Assembly: GCA_009377395.1 (NCBI GenBank)
Contig: WHUB01000002.1
Span: forward strand, 47,231-111,230
From: Actinophytocola sp.
GTDB taxonomy: Bacteria > Actinomycetota > Actinomycetes > Mycobacteriales > Pseudonocardiaceae
DNA length: 64,000 bases
Direction: 5' to 3'
Shown: in pieces, positions 1 to 7,693 of the stretch
Numbering within the stretch: the stretch's first letter is position 1
How the letters are laid out: every line of letters starts with the position of its first letter
The notes under the pieces: model-generated
Database searches by the model: none
What the model was told of the DNA's origin: nothing
Seen by the model: the letters and a program-made list of their open reading frames with translations, nothing else
Position numbers and translations under genes: made by a program

Positions 1-312
1 CTGCTGTCCGGCGAGCTGGAGCGGTTCACCGAGAACACCATCGTCGACCCGGCCGCGCTGCGCGAGGAGCTCGACGAGGTGGTCGGCAACGGCTTCGCGA
101 CCACCATCGAGGAGTTCGAGGAGGGCCTCAACGCGGCGGCGGCGCCGATCCGCGACGCCGAGGGCACGGTCGTGGCCACCATCGGGGTGTCGGGCCCGTC
201 GTACCGGCTCGACGCGGACGAGCTGCGCAAGCTGGCGCCGGGGATCCGCGAGGCGGCCGACCTCGCGTCGAGCCGGATGGGCTACTTCCACCCGGTCAGT
301 AGCGACGACTGA
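1..312 (+). CDS. IclR-family transcriptional regulator, C-terminal part (5' end outside window)
   Basis: The frame is open from base 1 and ends at TGA 310-312, so only the last 103 residues are visible. The fragment has the effector-binding half of IclR regulators: the segment AAPIRDAEGTVVATIGVSGP is typical of the ligand-binding core, followed by a final helix (ELRKLAPGIREAADLASSRM). The helix-turn-helix lies outside the window. IclR proteins are dimeric repressors or activators that sense small organic acids; the target here cannot be told. Its last 17 bases overlap the end of the convergent acetyltransferase gene. Confidence 0.85.
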   Translation: MLSGELERFTENTIVDPAALREELDEVVGNGFATTIEEFEEGLNAAAAPIRDAEGTVVATIGVSGPSYRLDADELRKLAPGIREAADLASSRMGYFHPVSSDD

Positions 313-856
313 CCGACCCCGGCGAGGGCACGAGCGGCGCCATGACGGCGACCAGGTCACGCCGCATGCACACCCTCGGCCACTTGCCGAGGCCGTTGCC
401 GCGTTCGTCCTCCAGGATGGCCAGCAGGCCGGGCGTCAGCTCGGCGAGGTCGAGCTCCCGGAAGCCGCACCGCAGGTAGTACGGCGCGTTCCACGGCACC
501 TGCGAGAACGTGGTCAGCGTGAGCGCCTCGACGCCGCACCGCGCCGACTCGTCGGCGGTATGGTCGAGCAGCGCCTTGCCGATGCCGCGCCGCGCGAAGT
601 CGGGATGCACCGAGACCTGTTCGATGTGGGTGTTGCCGTCGACGACATCGGTGATCAGATACGCCATCAGCCTGCCGAAGGGCCCGACCGCCACCCATGC
701 CTCCCCGTTGCGCTGGGCATATGCCAGCTCGGCGAGGGTGGGTGGATCGTCGTCGGCGATCTCCGCCATCCCGATGTCACGGAAACACCGGCCGGCGGCA
801 CGCTCGATGTCCTGCAGCGCAAGCAGCTCGTCGGCACGAGCCGTTCGGATACGCAC
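296..856 (-). CDS. GNAT-family N-acetyltransferase
   Basis: The 186-residue protein has the GNAT acetyl-CoA fold: the beta-4 strand and pyrophosphate loop read IEQVSVHPDFARRGIGKALL (Q/RxxGxG/A signature ARRGIGKA), followed by LTLTTFSQVPWNAPYYLRCGF, the usual C-terminal strand. It should acetylate a small amine or an N-terminus in the cytoplasm; the substrate is unknown. I chose the GTG at 856 (VRIRTARADELL) because GNAT domains begin right there and a GATACT hexamer sits six bases upstream, suggesting a leaderless transcript; the ORF track extends 12 residues further to 892. It converges with the IclR gene and diverges from the mini-ORF/ATP-grasp pair. Confidence 0.85.
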   Translation of the reverse strand: MRIRTARADELLALQDIERAAGRCFRDIGMAEIADDDPPTLAELAYAQRNGEAWVAVGPFGRLMAYLITDVVDGNTHIEQVSVHPDFARRGIGKALLDHTADESARCGVEALTLTTFSQVPWNAPYYLRCGFRELDLAELTPGLLAILEDERGNGLGKWPRVCMRRDLVAVMAPLVPSPGSVSRRY

Positions 857-921
857 GCCACCAGTATCGACTCCCGCAGCGCACCGTGCCACCGCCGACC
901 GGCTGTGGCATCATCTCGATC

Positions 922-954
922 ATGAACATCATTTCCATTAGCTGGATCGAGTGA
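922..954 (+). CDS. Candidate 10-residue peptide ORF (MNIISISWIE) in front of the ATP-grasp gene
   Basis: An ATG at 922 opens a ten-codon frame that closes with TGA at 952-954, one base before the ATG of the ATP-grasp gene at 956. The peptide is isoleucine-rich (four Ile of ten) with Ser, Trp and a C-terminal Glu. The ATP-grasp gene has only a weak Shine-Dalgarno of its own (GGATCGAG lies inside this ORF), so the ORF could act through translational coupling. Alternatives are a leader peptide or a minimal precursor peptide for the ligase. The mini-ORF itself lacks a clear Shine-Dalgarno, so translation is unproven. Confidence 0.35.
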   Translation: MNIISISWIE

Positions 955-955
955 C

Positions 956-2245
956 ATGGCCACGCTGCTCATGGTGGAGAGCTGGCTGCGCTCGACCGGG
1001 CACAGCCTGCCGCCGCTGATCCGCCGGCTCGGCCACGACTACGTGCTGCTCACCAAGGATCCGGCGCTGTACCCGGACTCGACCGCGGGCCGGCGTCATC
1101 CGGTGCGCGGCAACGCCAGCGAGATCGTGCGCGCCGACACCAACGACCCCGACGCCGCCGTCGCGGCGGCCCGCGCGGTGGCGCGGCGACGCCGGATCGA
1201 CGGCGTGCTGACGACGTGCGACTACTACCTGGCCACCGCCACGCACATCGCCGACGCCCTCGGGCTGCCCGGCGCGCGGCCGGACGTGCTGCACACCGCC
1301 ACCCGCAAGCACCGGGTCCGCCAGGCGCTGGACGCGGCGGGAGTGCCGAGCCCGCGCTTCGCGGTCGCCGACAGCTTCGACGCCGCCCGCACGGCGGCCG
1401 CCTCGCTCGGCTACCCGCTGGTCGCCAAGCCGGTGGACCTCAACTCGGGCACCTCGGTGCAGCGCGTCGAGGACGACACCGAGCTCAAGGACGCCTGCCA
1501 GGAGATCACCGCCGACGAGCACAACACGCGCGGCCAGCCACGGGAGCGGGTGGTGCTGCTGGAGGAGCTGGTCGAGGGGCCCGAGGTCAGCGTCGAGGCC
1601 GTCACGAGCGACGGCGAGACCACGATCGTCGGCATCACCGACAAGAGCCTCGCCGCGCCGCCCGCGTTCGTGGAGTCGGGGCACATGTTCCCCGCCGAGC
1701 CGCCTGGGTCCGCCGTCGCCGAGGCCGAGGCGTACGTGCGGGACGTGCTGCGCGCGCTCGGCTACCGCCACGGCCTCAGCCACACCGAGCTGCGGCTGAC
1801 CAGCGACGGCCCCCGCCTGATCGAGATCAACCCGCGCCAGCCGGGCGGCTACATCTTCGACCTGTTGCGGCTGGTGACCGGCGTCGACCCGCTCGAACAG
1901 TTGGTGCGGCTCAGCCTCGGCGAGTCACCGAAAGCGAGCGAGCCGACCGGCACGGCCAGCGCCGCGGTGTCCTTCGTGATCTCTCCCCGGCCGGGCACGG
2001 TGGTCGGCGTGGCGGGCACCGGCGCGCTCGACGCCGACCCCGGCGTGGTGCGCTGGCGGCTGTCGGTGCCGGCGCGGGCGGGCCTGCCGCGCAGCAACGA
2101 CGCCTACCTCGGCCACGTCGTCACCGCCTCGCCCGAGGCGGGGGCGGCGCGGGCCGAGGCGGCGGCCGCCGTCGACTCGCTCCGGCTGCGCTTTGCCGAC
2201 GGCAGCACGGCACGTCCCATCGGCGTCCCCGGTGTGGTTTTCTGA
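956..2245 (+). CDS. ATP-grasp domain carboxylate-amine ligase family protein
   Basis: The 429-residue protein has the three-part ATP-grasp layout: an N-terminal Rossmann-like region, a central ATP lid/grasp (YPLVAKPVDLNSGTSV and VVLLEELVEGPEVSVEAV) and the metal/phosphate strand LIEINPRQPGGYIFDLL near residues 290-310. A C-terminal extension resembles the biotin-carboxylase-like ATP-grasp subgroup. Such enzymes activate a carboxylate as acyl phosphate and couple it to an amine or other nucleophile. The substrate cannot be read from the sequence. It is followed, four bases after its stop, by a coiled-coil protein gene on the same strand and preceded by a ten-codon ORF. Relatives are often annotated as siderophore or peptide ligases; this is not established here. 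Confidence 0.8.
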   Translation: MATLLMVESWLRSTGHSLPPLIRRLGHDYVLLTKDPALYPDSTAGRRHPVRGNASEIVRADTNDPDAAVAAARAVARRRRIDGVLTTCDYYLATATHIADALGLPGARPDVLHTATRKHRVRQALDAAGVPSPRFAVADSFDAARTAAASLGYPLVAKPVDLNSGTSVQRVEDDTELKDACQEITADEHNTRGQPRERVVLLEELVEGPEVSVEAVTSDGETTIVGITDKSLAAPPAFVESGHMFPAEPPGSAVAEAEAYVRDVLRALGYRHGLSHTELRLTSDGPRLIEINPRQPGGYIFDLLRLVTGVDPLEQLVRLSLGESPKASEPTGTASAAVSFVISPRPGTVVGVAGTGALDADPGVVRWRLSVPARAGLPRSNDAYLGHVVTASPEAGAARAEAAAAVDSLRLRFADGSTARPIGVPGVVF

Positions 2246-2249
2246 CACG

Positions 2250-3089
2250 GTGGACTTCGATGCCGTTGCCGATGAGCTCTACGGCCGCCCGCGCGAGGAG
2301 TTCATCCGCAGGCGCAACGCCCTGGCGGCGGAGGCGGCCGACGCGAAGCTGGCCGCCCGGATCAAGGCGCTGCGCAAGCCGACGCTGGCGGCGTGGCTGG
2401 TCAACCGGCTGGCCAGGGAACGGCCCGACGACCTGGCCGAGCTGACCCGGCTCGGCGAGCAGCTGCGTGCCGCGCACGAGGAGCTGGCCGGTGAGCGGCT
2501 GCGCACGCTGTCGGTGGGGCGGCGCGAGGCCGTCGACGCGCTGACGCTGGCCACGCGGGAGATCGGCCGGAACGCGGGGCTCGGCGTCAGCGACGTCGTC
2601 GCGGACCAAGTGCACGACACGTTGCAGGCGGCGCTGGCCGGTGGCGACGCCGCCGAGCTGGTGGTCGCGGGACGGCTGGCCACGGCGCTCGACCCCTCCG
2701 ACGCGCAGCAGTGGCTCACGGCGGGCACGATGCCGCCGGAGCGGCCCCGCCCCGAGCCGCGCGGGCAGCCGCGTCCCTCCCGGTCCACCGAGAACACCGA
2801 CGAGCTGCGGCGCAGGCGCGAGGAACGCGAGCGCGTCGAACGCGAGGCAGAGACGGCCCGGGAACGGCGGGACACGGCGGCGGAAACGCTGGCCGAGGCG
2901 CGCACCCGCGCCCGCGAGGCCACCGACGAGGTCAACACGCTTCGCGCGAAGCTCGTCAAGGCGCAGCGCTACGAGAAGCTGGCGCGCAACGCGGTACGGG
3001 CGGCGCAGCTCGAACTCGGCACCGCCGAGCGCGAGGCCGAGAACGCCGAACGCGCGCTGCGCCGCCACGAGCGCCCGCCATCGGAGTGA
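2250..3089 (+). CDS. Conserved actinobacterial coiled-coil protein of unknown function
   Basis: I placed the start at GTG 2250 (VDFDAVADELYGRPREEFIRRR), four bases after the ATP-grasp stop; the ORF-track start at 2193 would overlap that gene heavily. The 279-residue product begins with a helical segment rich in RRRNALAAEAADAKLAARIKAL, a motif-like KPTLAAWLVNRLA, and ends with about 120 residues of highly charged Arg/Glu heptad sequence, a probable coiled coil, after a short Pro-rich hinge. There is no signal peptide or membrane helix. I know similar proteins only as conserved hypotheticals of actinobacteria; no function is assigned. Confidence 0.75.
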   Translation: MDFDAVADELYGRPREEFIRRRNALAAEAADAKLAARIKALRKPTLAAWLVNRLARERPDDLAELTRLGEQLRAAHEELAGERLRTLSVGRREAVDALTLATREIGRNAGLGVSDVVADQVHDTLQAALAGGDAAELVVAGRLATALDPSDAQQWLTAGTMPPERPRPEPRGQPRPSRSTENTDELRRRREERERVEREAETARERRDTAAETLAEARTRAREATDEVNTLRAKLVKAQRYEKLARNAVRAAQLELGTAEREAENAERALRRHERPPSE

Positions 3090-3485
3090 TCAGCGGGCGG
3101 TGGTCCGGTACCAGGCGCGGCTTTCGCCCTCCGGCACCAGGATCTGGGCGAGGAGGGTGGTCACCCCGCCACCGATCACCAGCCACAGCAGGGCGGCGAT
3201 GCCCTCGTTGAGCAGGACGTCCAGCTTGGCGCCTGCCGGTGTGAACAGGTTGCCGAGGCCGAGGTCGATCGCCCCGGCCCAGTTGGTGACGAACTGGGCG
3301 AAGTTGTTGGCCATGTTGGCCTCGCCGACGACGAGCACGATGTGGATCGCGAGCACAATGGCGAACAGCCCCGTGACGACGCTGATCACCCCGTTGACGA
3401 CCCGCACGAAGGCGAGCCGTCCGGTCGGCCGCTCCGTCACGACCTCGCCGTACTGGGCATGGCCGGGTTCTGGGTTGGTCGTCAT
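3090..3485 (-). CDS. Small integral membrane protein, unknown function
   Basis: The ATG at 3485 starts a 131-residue protein with a short hydrophilic N-terminus and about three hydrophobic segments: VVNGVISVVTGLFAIVLAIHIVLVV, an amphipathic stretch around GAIDLGLGNLF, and LLNEGIAALLWLVIGGGVTTLLAQIL. Its stop abuts the stop of the convergent coiled-coil gene with no spacer. The longer 386-residue ORF in the track is a read-through of non-coding frame over the dioxygenase gene and is not real. The pattern is that of a conserved actinobacterial membrane protein; no function is known to me. Confidence 0.75.
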   Translation of the reverse strand: MTTNPEPGHAQYGEVVTERPTGRLAFVRVVNGVISVVTGLFAIVLAIHIVLVVGEANMANNFAQFVTNWAGAIDLGLGNLFTPAGAKLDVLLNEGIAALLWLVIGGGVTTLLAQILVPEGESRAWYRTTAR

Positions 3486-3523
3486 ATCGGGTGGATAGCC
3501 GCCGCGCCCTGGCGGCAAACACC

Positions 3524-4741
3524 TTACGGCCGGGCGCGGCCGGTCCAGGTCCAGGCGTACCCGGTGTCCTCGCACGCCTCGGCGGCCTCGCCCAGCTCGA
3601 GCGGGGCGAAGGTGTCGACCATGACCGCCGTCTCGTCGAAGAACTCGGCGCCGACCGACGCCTCGGCCGCGCCGGGCTGCGGCCCGTGGGTGCAGCCGGA
3701 CGGGTGCAGCGAGAGCGACCCGACGTCGATGCCGGAGCCCTTGCGCGCCTCGTAGTTGCCGCGCACGTAGAACATCAGCTCGTCGGAGTCGACGTTGGCG
3801 TGGTTGTACGGCACCGGGATCGCCAGCGGGTGGTAGTCGACCTTGCGCGGGCAGAAGGAGCAGACGACGAAGTTCGGCCCCTCGAACGTCTGGTGCACCG
3901 GCGGCGGCTGGTGCACCCGGCCGGTGATCGGCTCGAAGTCGTCGATGTTGAACACCCACGGATACAGGCAGCCGTCCCAGCCGACGACGTCGAACGGATG
4001 GTGGTCGTAGGTGAACCGCGTCAGCCCGGCGCGGTGGCGCACCAGGACGTCGGTGTCGCCGTCGGCGTCGTGCCCGTCGACGAGCAGCGGCTCGACCGGT
4101 CCGCGCAGGTCGCGTTCGCAGTACGGCGCGTGTTCGAGGAACTGTCCCCTGGCGGACAGGTAGCGCTTGGGCGGCCCGACATGACCGCGCGCCTCCAGCG
4201 ACAGGATGCGCAACGGCGCAGCGACATTCTGGTCCCGCCCGCCACCCCAACTGGCACCAGGCACGACGCGGTAGGTGGTCGAGGTCGGCAGCACCACGTA
4301 GTCGCCGTCGCCGACGTCGAGCGCGCCGTAGATGGTCTCGATGGTGCCGGTGCCGCCCTGGATGTAGAGCAGCTCGTCGCCCGCCGCGTTGCGGTAGAGC
4401 GGGCTCGGCTCGCTCGCCACGGCGAAGCCGATGGTGACGTCGTTGTTGCCGAACAGCCTGCGCCGCGCGGTGATCGCGTCAGCGTCGGGTTTGAAGCCGA
4501 GGTCCTGGGTGCGATACGCGCGCGGCTTGAGCGGGTGGTTGGGCACGATCGGTCCGCGCTCGTCCTCGACGGCTTCCGCGCCGACGATCGCGGTCGGCAG
4601 GTTGCGGTGGTAGAGCAGGGCGGAGTCGGAGGAGAACCCCTCGACACCCATCAGCTCCTCGGCGTAGAGGCTGCCGGTCGGGGAACGGAACTGGGTATGC
4701 CGTTTGGGCGGTATCTCGCCGACCTTGCGGTAGTACGGCAT
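3524..4741 (-). CDS. hmgA: Homogentisate 1,2-dioxygenase
   Basis: This enzyme opens the ring of homogentisate to maleylacetoacetate in tyrosine and phenylalanine catabolism, using Fe(II) and O2. The 405-residue protein starts MPYYRKVGEIPPKRHTQFR, the family's N-terminal signature. The C-terminal cupin shows the iron-binding region HHPFDVVGWDG, then NHANVDSDELMFYVRGNY with the Glu ligand and HPSGCTHGPQPG with the final His. The start at 4741 has an AGGAG site about nine bases upstream; the track start at 4885 reads into the divergent promoter. The gene diverges from a conserved gene and an IclR regulator across a 76-bp region with two inverted repeats, so IclR control is likely. Maleylacetoacetate isomerase and fumarylacetoacetase genes are not next to it. 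Confidence 0.93.
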   Translation of the reverse strand: MPYYRKVGEIPPKRHTQFRSPTGSLYAEELMGVEGFSSDSALLYHRNLPTAIVGAEAVEDERGPIVPNHPLKPRAYRTQDLGFKPDADAITARRRLFGNNDVTIGFAVASEPSPLYRNAAGDELLYIQGGTGTIETIYGALDVGDGDYVVLPTSTTYRVVPGASWGGGRDQNVAAPLRILSLEARGHVGPPKRYLSARGQFLEHAPYCERDLRGPVEPLLVDGHDADGDTDVLVRHRAGLTRFTYDHHPFDVVGWDGCLYPWVFNIDDFEPITGRVHQPPPVHQTFEGPNFVVCSFCPRKVDYHPLAIPVPYNHANVDSDELMFYVRGNYEARKGSGIDVGSLSLHPSGCTHGPQPGAAEASVGAEFFDETAVMVDTFAPLELGEAAEACEDTGYAWTWTGRARP

Positions 4742-4774
4742 GAGGATCTCCTGGGATACGGGAGAAAACTGTGT

Positions 4775-4815
4775 CCGATAATCGGAACATTTCGTTCGAC
4801 TATAGTACGCTACTA
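4775..4815. promoter_or_regulatory. Divergent promoter/operator region between hmgA and the 4818 gene
   Basis: Two inverted repeats are visible in 41 bases: CCGAT-A-ATCGG (4775-4785) and TAGTA-CGC-TACTA (4803-4815). The second overlaps a TACGCT hexamer (4806-4811) that lies six bases before the GTG at 4818, so that gene probably makes a leaderless mRNA. The region is also unusually AT-rich for this genome. The IclR regulator encoded at 5710 is the natural candidate to bind one of the repeats, by gene order only. Confidence 0.6.
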
Positions 4816-4817
4816 GC

Positions 4818-5693
4818 GTGTCAGTCGTGTCAAGCGCAGTGGAATTCACGCCGCCCGGCCCCAGCGGCATCCCGCCCCTCTTCACGCGACTCGTCGACGA
4901 CTCCGCGCTCTTCCCGCCGGGCGCCGCCGCGATGTCCGATGCGCTGCACGCCTACCTCGACGCCCGCGCCGGTGAGTACTCCGGCATCCTCGGCCTCTTT
5001 CTCTGCCCCGCGTCCCGGCTGCCCGAGCTCATCACCGAGATCATCAAGATCAAGCCGTCCGCCCCGCTGCCCATCTCGCTGATCATCGACACCGGCCTCG
5101 GCGGCGTGCCGAAGGCGATCTCGATCGTCGAGTCCCGCGCCGAACTGCTGACCCTGCGCATGGTCGAAATGCCCGCTCCGTCCGATGTGGACGAAGTCTG
5201 GCTGGAGCGGGTGTCCGAGTTCGTGCCGGAGGACGTGGTGCGCGTCGTCGAGCCCCGGCGCGGCAAGGGCTGGCTCGACGGCGTCCGCAAGGTCATCGAG
5301 CACGGCAGCTGGCCCAAGATCCGCTGCGGCGGGGTGTCGACCGAGAACTTCCCCACCGTCGACGAGGTGGCCGACTTCTTCTCGGTCGTCGCGGGCGTCA
5401 CCGGCGCCTCGTTCAAGGCGACCAACAGCCTGCACCGCGCGGTGCGCCATGTCGACGACGAGACCGGCTTCACCCACCACGGCTTCCTGAACCTGCTCAT
5501 CGCGTCGGCCCGCTGCCTCGCCGGCGGTGACGTCCGCGAAGCGCTCGAAGCCACCGACGGCCAGGCGCTCGCCGCCGAGGCGAGCGAGCTGAGCGACTCC
5601 GCCGCCAAGGCGGTGCGGGAGCTGTTCGCCTGCTACGGCTCAGGCACCTTCACCGAGGCCGTCGACGACCTCGAGGAGCTGGGCCTGCTGTGA
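4818..5693 (+). CDS. Conserved hypothetical protein, linked to homogentisate dioxygenase
   Basis: The 291-residue protein begins at GTG 4818 directly behind a TACGCT hexamer. It has no signal peptide or membrane helix and looks like an alpha/beta (TIM-barrel-like) cytosolic protein: alternating strands and helices such as PLPISLIIDTGLGGVPKAISIV, PEDVVRVVEPRRGKGWLDGVRKVIEHG and WPKIRCGGVSTENFPTVDEVADFF, then ASFKATNSLHRAV. I recognise it only as a conserved actinobacterial family. Its divergent pairing with hmgA and co-direction with the IclR gene 16 bases downstream suggest a role in aromatic amino acid catabolism; this is inference. Confidence 0.75.
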   Translation: MSVVSSAVEFTPPGPSGIPPLFTRLVDDSALFPPGAAAMSDALHAYLDARAGEYSGILGLFLCPASRLPELITEIIKIKPSAPLPISLIIDTGLGGVPKAISIVESRAELLTLRMVEMPAPSDVDEVWLERVSEFVPEDVVRVVEPRRGKGWLDGVRKVIEHGSWPKIRCGGVSTENFPTVDEVADFFSVVAGVTGASFKATNSLHRAVRHVDDETGFTHHGFLNLLIASARCLAGGDVREALEATDGQALAAEASELSDSAAKAVRELFACYGSGTFTEAVDDLEELGLL

Positions 5694-5709
5694 CCGCAAG
5701 GTCCCGGTC

Positions 5710-6348
5710 ATGAGCACGGCGAACTCAGGCAGTTCGCTGACGCTCGACCGAGGACTGGCGCTGTTGCAGACCGTCGCCGACGCCGAGGGGCAGGCGTGCA
5801 GCGTCTCCGAGCTGGCCGACCGCATCGGCGTCAGCCGGGCGGCGGTGTACCGGCTGCTCGGGCCGCTGGTCGAGCGCGGGCTGGTATGGCGCGACGGCAC
5901 CAAGGTGCGGCTCGGTGTCGGCCTGCTGCGGCTGGCCGACCGCGTGCTGCCGCAGCTGCGCGAGGCCGCGACGCCGATCCTGCGCGCGCTGGCCGAGGAG
6001 GTCGGCGCCACCGCGCACCTGTCCATCGCCGACGGCGACACCGTGCAGGCCGTCGCGGTGATCGAGCCGTCGTGGACCAGCTATCACGTCGGCTACCGGG
6101 TGGGCAGCAGGCACCCGATCAGCAAGGGCGCCGCGGGCAAGGCGATCACGCTGCGGCAGGACGACCCGGAGTGGGTGGCGACGGTCGGCGAGCTACAGCC
6201 GGGCGCGTTCGGCGTCGCGGCGCCGGTGCGGAAGGTGATGGGGCTGCGCGCCAGCATCGGCGTGGTGTCGCTGCACCATCTCGACCCCGACGAGGTCGGC
6301 CCGCGCGTGGTGTCCTCGGCGACCGAACTGGCTCGCGTGCTGCGCTGA
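5710..6348 (+). CDS. IclR-family transcriptional regulator, probable regulator of the hmgA locus
   Basis: The 212-residue protein has an N-terminal winged helix-turn-helix (LTLDRGLALLQTVADAEG, CSVSELADRIGVSRAAVYRLLGPLVERGLVWRDG) and an effector-binding domain starting near LPQLREAATPILRALAEEVGATAHLSIADGD and containing HPISKGAAGKAI, the family signature. It is shorter than usual (about 250 residues) because the last effector strands are compact. It follows the 4818 gene by 16 bases, so the two are likely co-transcribed, and would act on the divergent hmgA promoter. Effector probably a homogentisate-pathway acid, inferred from context only. Confidence 0.88.
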   Translation: MSTANSGSSLTLDRGLALLQTVADAEGQACSVSELADRIGVSRAAVYRLLGPLVERGLVWRDGTKVRLGVGLLRLADRVLPQLREAATPILRALAEEVGATAHLSIADGDTVQAVAVIEPSWTSYHVGYRVGSRHPISKGAAGKAITLRQDDPEWVATVGELQPGAFGVAAPVRKVMGLRASIGVVSLHHLDPDEVGPRVVSSATELARVLR

Positions 6349-6366
6349 CTCGACCGGCGTGTCGGG

Positions 6367-6395
6367 TTGGCATATTCGAACAGGTGTTCTAGTAT
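6367..6395 (+). promoter_or_regulatory. LexA-box promoter of the DUF222/HNH gene
   Basis: A strong promoter is readable: TTGGCA (6367-6372), a 17-base spacer, and TAGTAT (6390-6395) six bases before the ATG at 6402, predicting a leaderless transcript. The spacer and -10 are covered by TCGAACAGGTGTTCTA (6376-6391), with the perfect core GAACA-GG-TGTTC that matches the actinobacterial SOS box (TCGAACRNNTGTTCGA type). LexA bound here would block RNA polymerase directly. Confidence 0.8.
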
Positions 6396-6401
6396 CGGAG
6401 C

Positions 6402-7670
6402 ATGCCGGATCCGACCCGCCTTCCGTTCTCGCCTGGTACCGCGTGGCACCGGGCGGATCGGACCGCGTTGGTCACGGCTTTGTGCGAGACCGAGACGATG
6501 ATCCGGCGGGCGCAGGCGGCGCAGAGCGAGATCCTGGCGGAGATGCAGTCGCGGGGTGTGCCGCAGACGTTCGGCTACGCCGACGTCGAAGCCGTGGTCA
6601 AGGACGTCATCCGCTGCGACCGGCCCGAGGCCAGGGCCCGAGTCCGCCGCGCCTTGGCGTGCCACGAGCACACCGAAGGCACCCGCCGCATGCCCGCCGC
6701 CGCACCGGCCACCGCAGCCACCTCGGCCGAAGGCGCGATCAGCGCCCGGCACATCGACTCGATTCTGCGCACGCTGGCGGAGATCCCCGGCACCGTGCCG
6801 GAGGAGGAACGCCTCGGCTACGAGAAGATTCTGGCGGACCTGGCCCGCGAGTCACCACCGGCAGCGGTAGATCGAGCCGGAAGGCACCTGCTGGCACGCA
6901 TAGAACAAGACCACCTCGCCCGCGACCCCGCCGAACCCCCACCGCCACCCGCACGCGAACTCAACTGGGCGTGGAACCGGGACCGGCAGCTCTGTTTCGC
7001 CGGGCGCCTCGACGCGGTCTCGGGTGCGCTGTTCGAGAAACTATTGTCACCACTGGCCAATCCACGCCCCGGACCGGACGGCCAACGCGACACCCGCCCG
7101 ATCGACCAACGCCACGGCGACGCCTTCGCCGAACTGCTGGACCACACCCAACGAGCAGCAGACCTCCCGACCGAAGCAGGCGAGAAACCCGCCCTGCTCG
7201 TCACCATGAGCATCGATGGTCTGCACGGGCGACGGGAACCGCCACTGCTCAACGAAGATATCCCGATTCCCGTTGGCGAGGCCCGACTGCTCGCTTGCGA
7301 TGCGCGGGTCATCCCCGCCGTGCTCGGCAGCAGTGGTGAACTGCTCGACCTCGGCCGCGAAACCCGGCTGGCCACGACAGCACAACGCCGCGCCCTCGGC
7401 CTACGGGACCGCGGCTGCGTCTTCCCCGGCTGCACCAGGCCCAGCAACTGGTGCCAAGCACACCACATCGTCGACTGGATCAACGGCGGACCGTCCGATT
7501 TAGACAATCTCGTTCTGTTGTGCGGCATGCACCACCGCCTCATGCACACCAGCGAGTGGACCAGCCGCATGGCCGACGACGGCAAACCCGAATGCATACC
7601 GCCGCCATGGTTCGATCCGAAGCAGACGCCCCGCCGCAACCACACATTCCATCCGCCCGACACCGGCTGA
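6402..7670 (+). CDS. DUF222 and HNH-endonuclease domain protein (13E12-repeat family)
   Basis: The 422-residue protein has an N-terminal helical DUF222 region (MIRRAQAAQSEILAEMQSRG onward), a variable Pro-rich middle and a C-terminal HNH nuclease: RDRGCVFPGCTRPSNWCQAHHIVDW followed by NGGPSDLDNLVLLCGMHHRLMH. The paired His (AHHI), Asn (DNL) and His (HH) are the catalytic and metal ligands, with Cys pairs for structural zinc. In Mycobacterium the related 13E12 repeat genes are LexA-regulated, which fits the SOS box found here. Its cellular task is unknown; it may act as a mobile or selfish nuclease or in DNA damage response. Start at ATG 6402 is fixed by the promoter. Confidence 0.9.
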   Translation: MPDPTRLPFSPGTAWHRADRTALVTALCETETMIRRAQAAQSEILAEMQSRGVPQTFGYADVEAVVKDVIRCDRPEARARVRRALACHEHTEGTRRMPAAAPATAATSAEGAISARHIDSILRTLAEIPGTVPEEERLGYEKILADLARESPPAAVDRAGRHLLARIEQDHLARDPAEPPPPPARELNWAWNRDRQLCFAGRLDAVSGALFEKLLSPLANPRPGPDGQRDTRPIDQRHGDAFAELLDHTQRAADLPTEAGEKPALLVTMSIDGLHGRREPPLLNEDIPIPVGEARLLACDARVIPAVLGSSGELLDLGRETRLATTAQRRALGLRDRGCVFPGCTRPSNWCQAHHIVDWINGGPSDLDNLVLLCGMHHRLMHTSEWTSRMADDGKPECIPPPWFDPKQTPRRNHTFHPPDTG

Positions 7671-7693
7671 CGGCGTGGGGCACGTGCGTGCTG

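Noticed and set aside
3090-4250. 386-residue minus-strand ORF in the track
   Set aside because: Only the last 131 residues (from ATG 3485) look like a protein. The rest is the alternate frame of homogentisate dioxygenase, rich in Arg/Pro/Ala.
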